From Flavobacteriales bacterium (lineage in GTDB: Bacteria; Bacteroidota; Bacteroidia; Flavobacteriales_D; Parvicellaceae), in NCBI GenBank assembly GCA_026993705.1, contig JALWSJ010000223.1, positions 1-5,628 on the forward strand: a stretch of 5,628 nucleotides of DNA. Reading direction: 5' to 3'. The position numbers were made by a program, and so were the translations under genes. The notes beneath the pieces were generated by a model. It was not told the origin of the DNA, made no database searches, and was given only the letters and a program-made list of their open reading frames with translations. How positions within the stretch are numbered: the first letter of the stretch is position 1; every line of letters begins with the position of its first letter. Below, one piece after another: positions 5,617 to 5,628 of this stretch.

Positions 5617-5628
5617 AAAAATTTATAT
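5601..5628 (+). CDS. Possible start of a gene cut by the right edge
   Basis: An ATG at 5601 opens a frame reading MITAVKKFI to the window end with no stop. A basic start leading to hydrophobic residues would fit a membrane or exported protein, but nine codons are too few to identify anything, and no clear promoter box precedes it. It may equally be non-coding sequence within the palindromic region here. Confidence 0.3.

Overview
The window looks like chromosomal DNA from a member of the Bacteroidota, most likely Flavobacteriales or a close relative. The evidence is AT-rich sequence, a secreted FG-GAP protein ending in a type IX secretion (T9SS) sorting domain, a surface-protein N-terminus of the VGINxxNPT type, and Bacteroidota-style promoters with a TAnnTTTG -7 box and little Shine-Dalgarno signal. 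No tRNA, rRNA, CRISPR array, transposase or phage gene cluster was seen.

Layout. The left two thirds is read on the minus strand. From right to left it holds a 735-residue T9SS-exported FG-GAP/VCBS repeat protein (3497-1290), a DCC-family (DUF393) thiol-redox protein only 7 bases behind it with a TTG start (1282-878), a hairpin-bearing gap, and a BcrA-type ABC transporter ATPase (start about 697) that runs off the left edge. The ABC gene has its own promoter-like sequence lying inside a 9-bp inverted repeat. At 3498-3567 a 70-bp divergent intergenic region separates the FG-GAP gene from the plus-strand genes.

On the plus strand, 3568-5067 encodes the most interesting product. It is a Sec-exported 499-residue protein with a phage tail-collar domain and ten HxH motifs, most of them in two blocks with an exact 17-residue period. 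This resembles the iron-binding fibre tips of phage tail fibres, but on an exported, apparently chromosomal bacterial protein. A small unrecognised membrane-anchored or exported acidic protein follows (about 5124-5420). After it come about 180 bases with weak hairpins and then a possible new start codon at 5601, next to two overlapping palindromes.

How the genes fit together. The FG-GAP and DCC genes are probably co-transcribed. The HxH fibre protein is divergent from them and may or may not share regulation. Both large proteins are built for the cell envelope or surface, but only the FG-GAP protein carries a T9SS sorting domain, so the export route of the fibre protein past the inner membrane is open. 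The ABC ATPase appears to be a separate, independently regulated unit.
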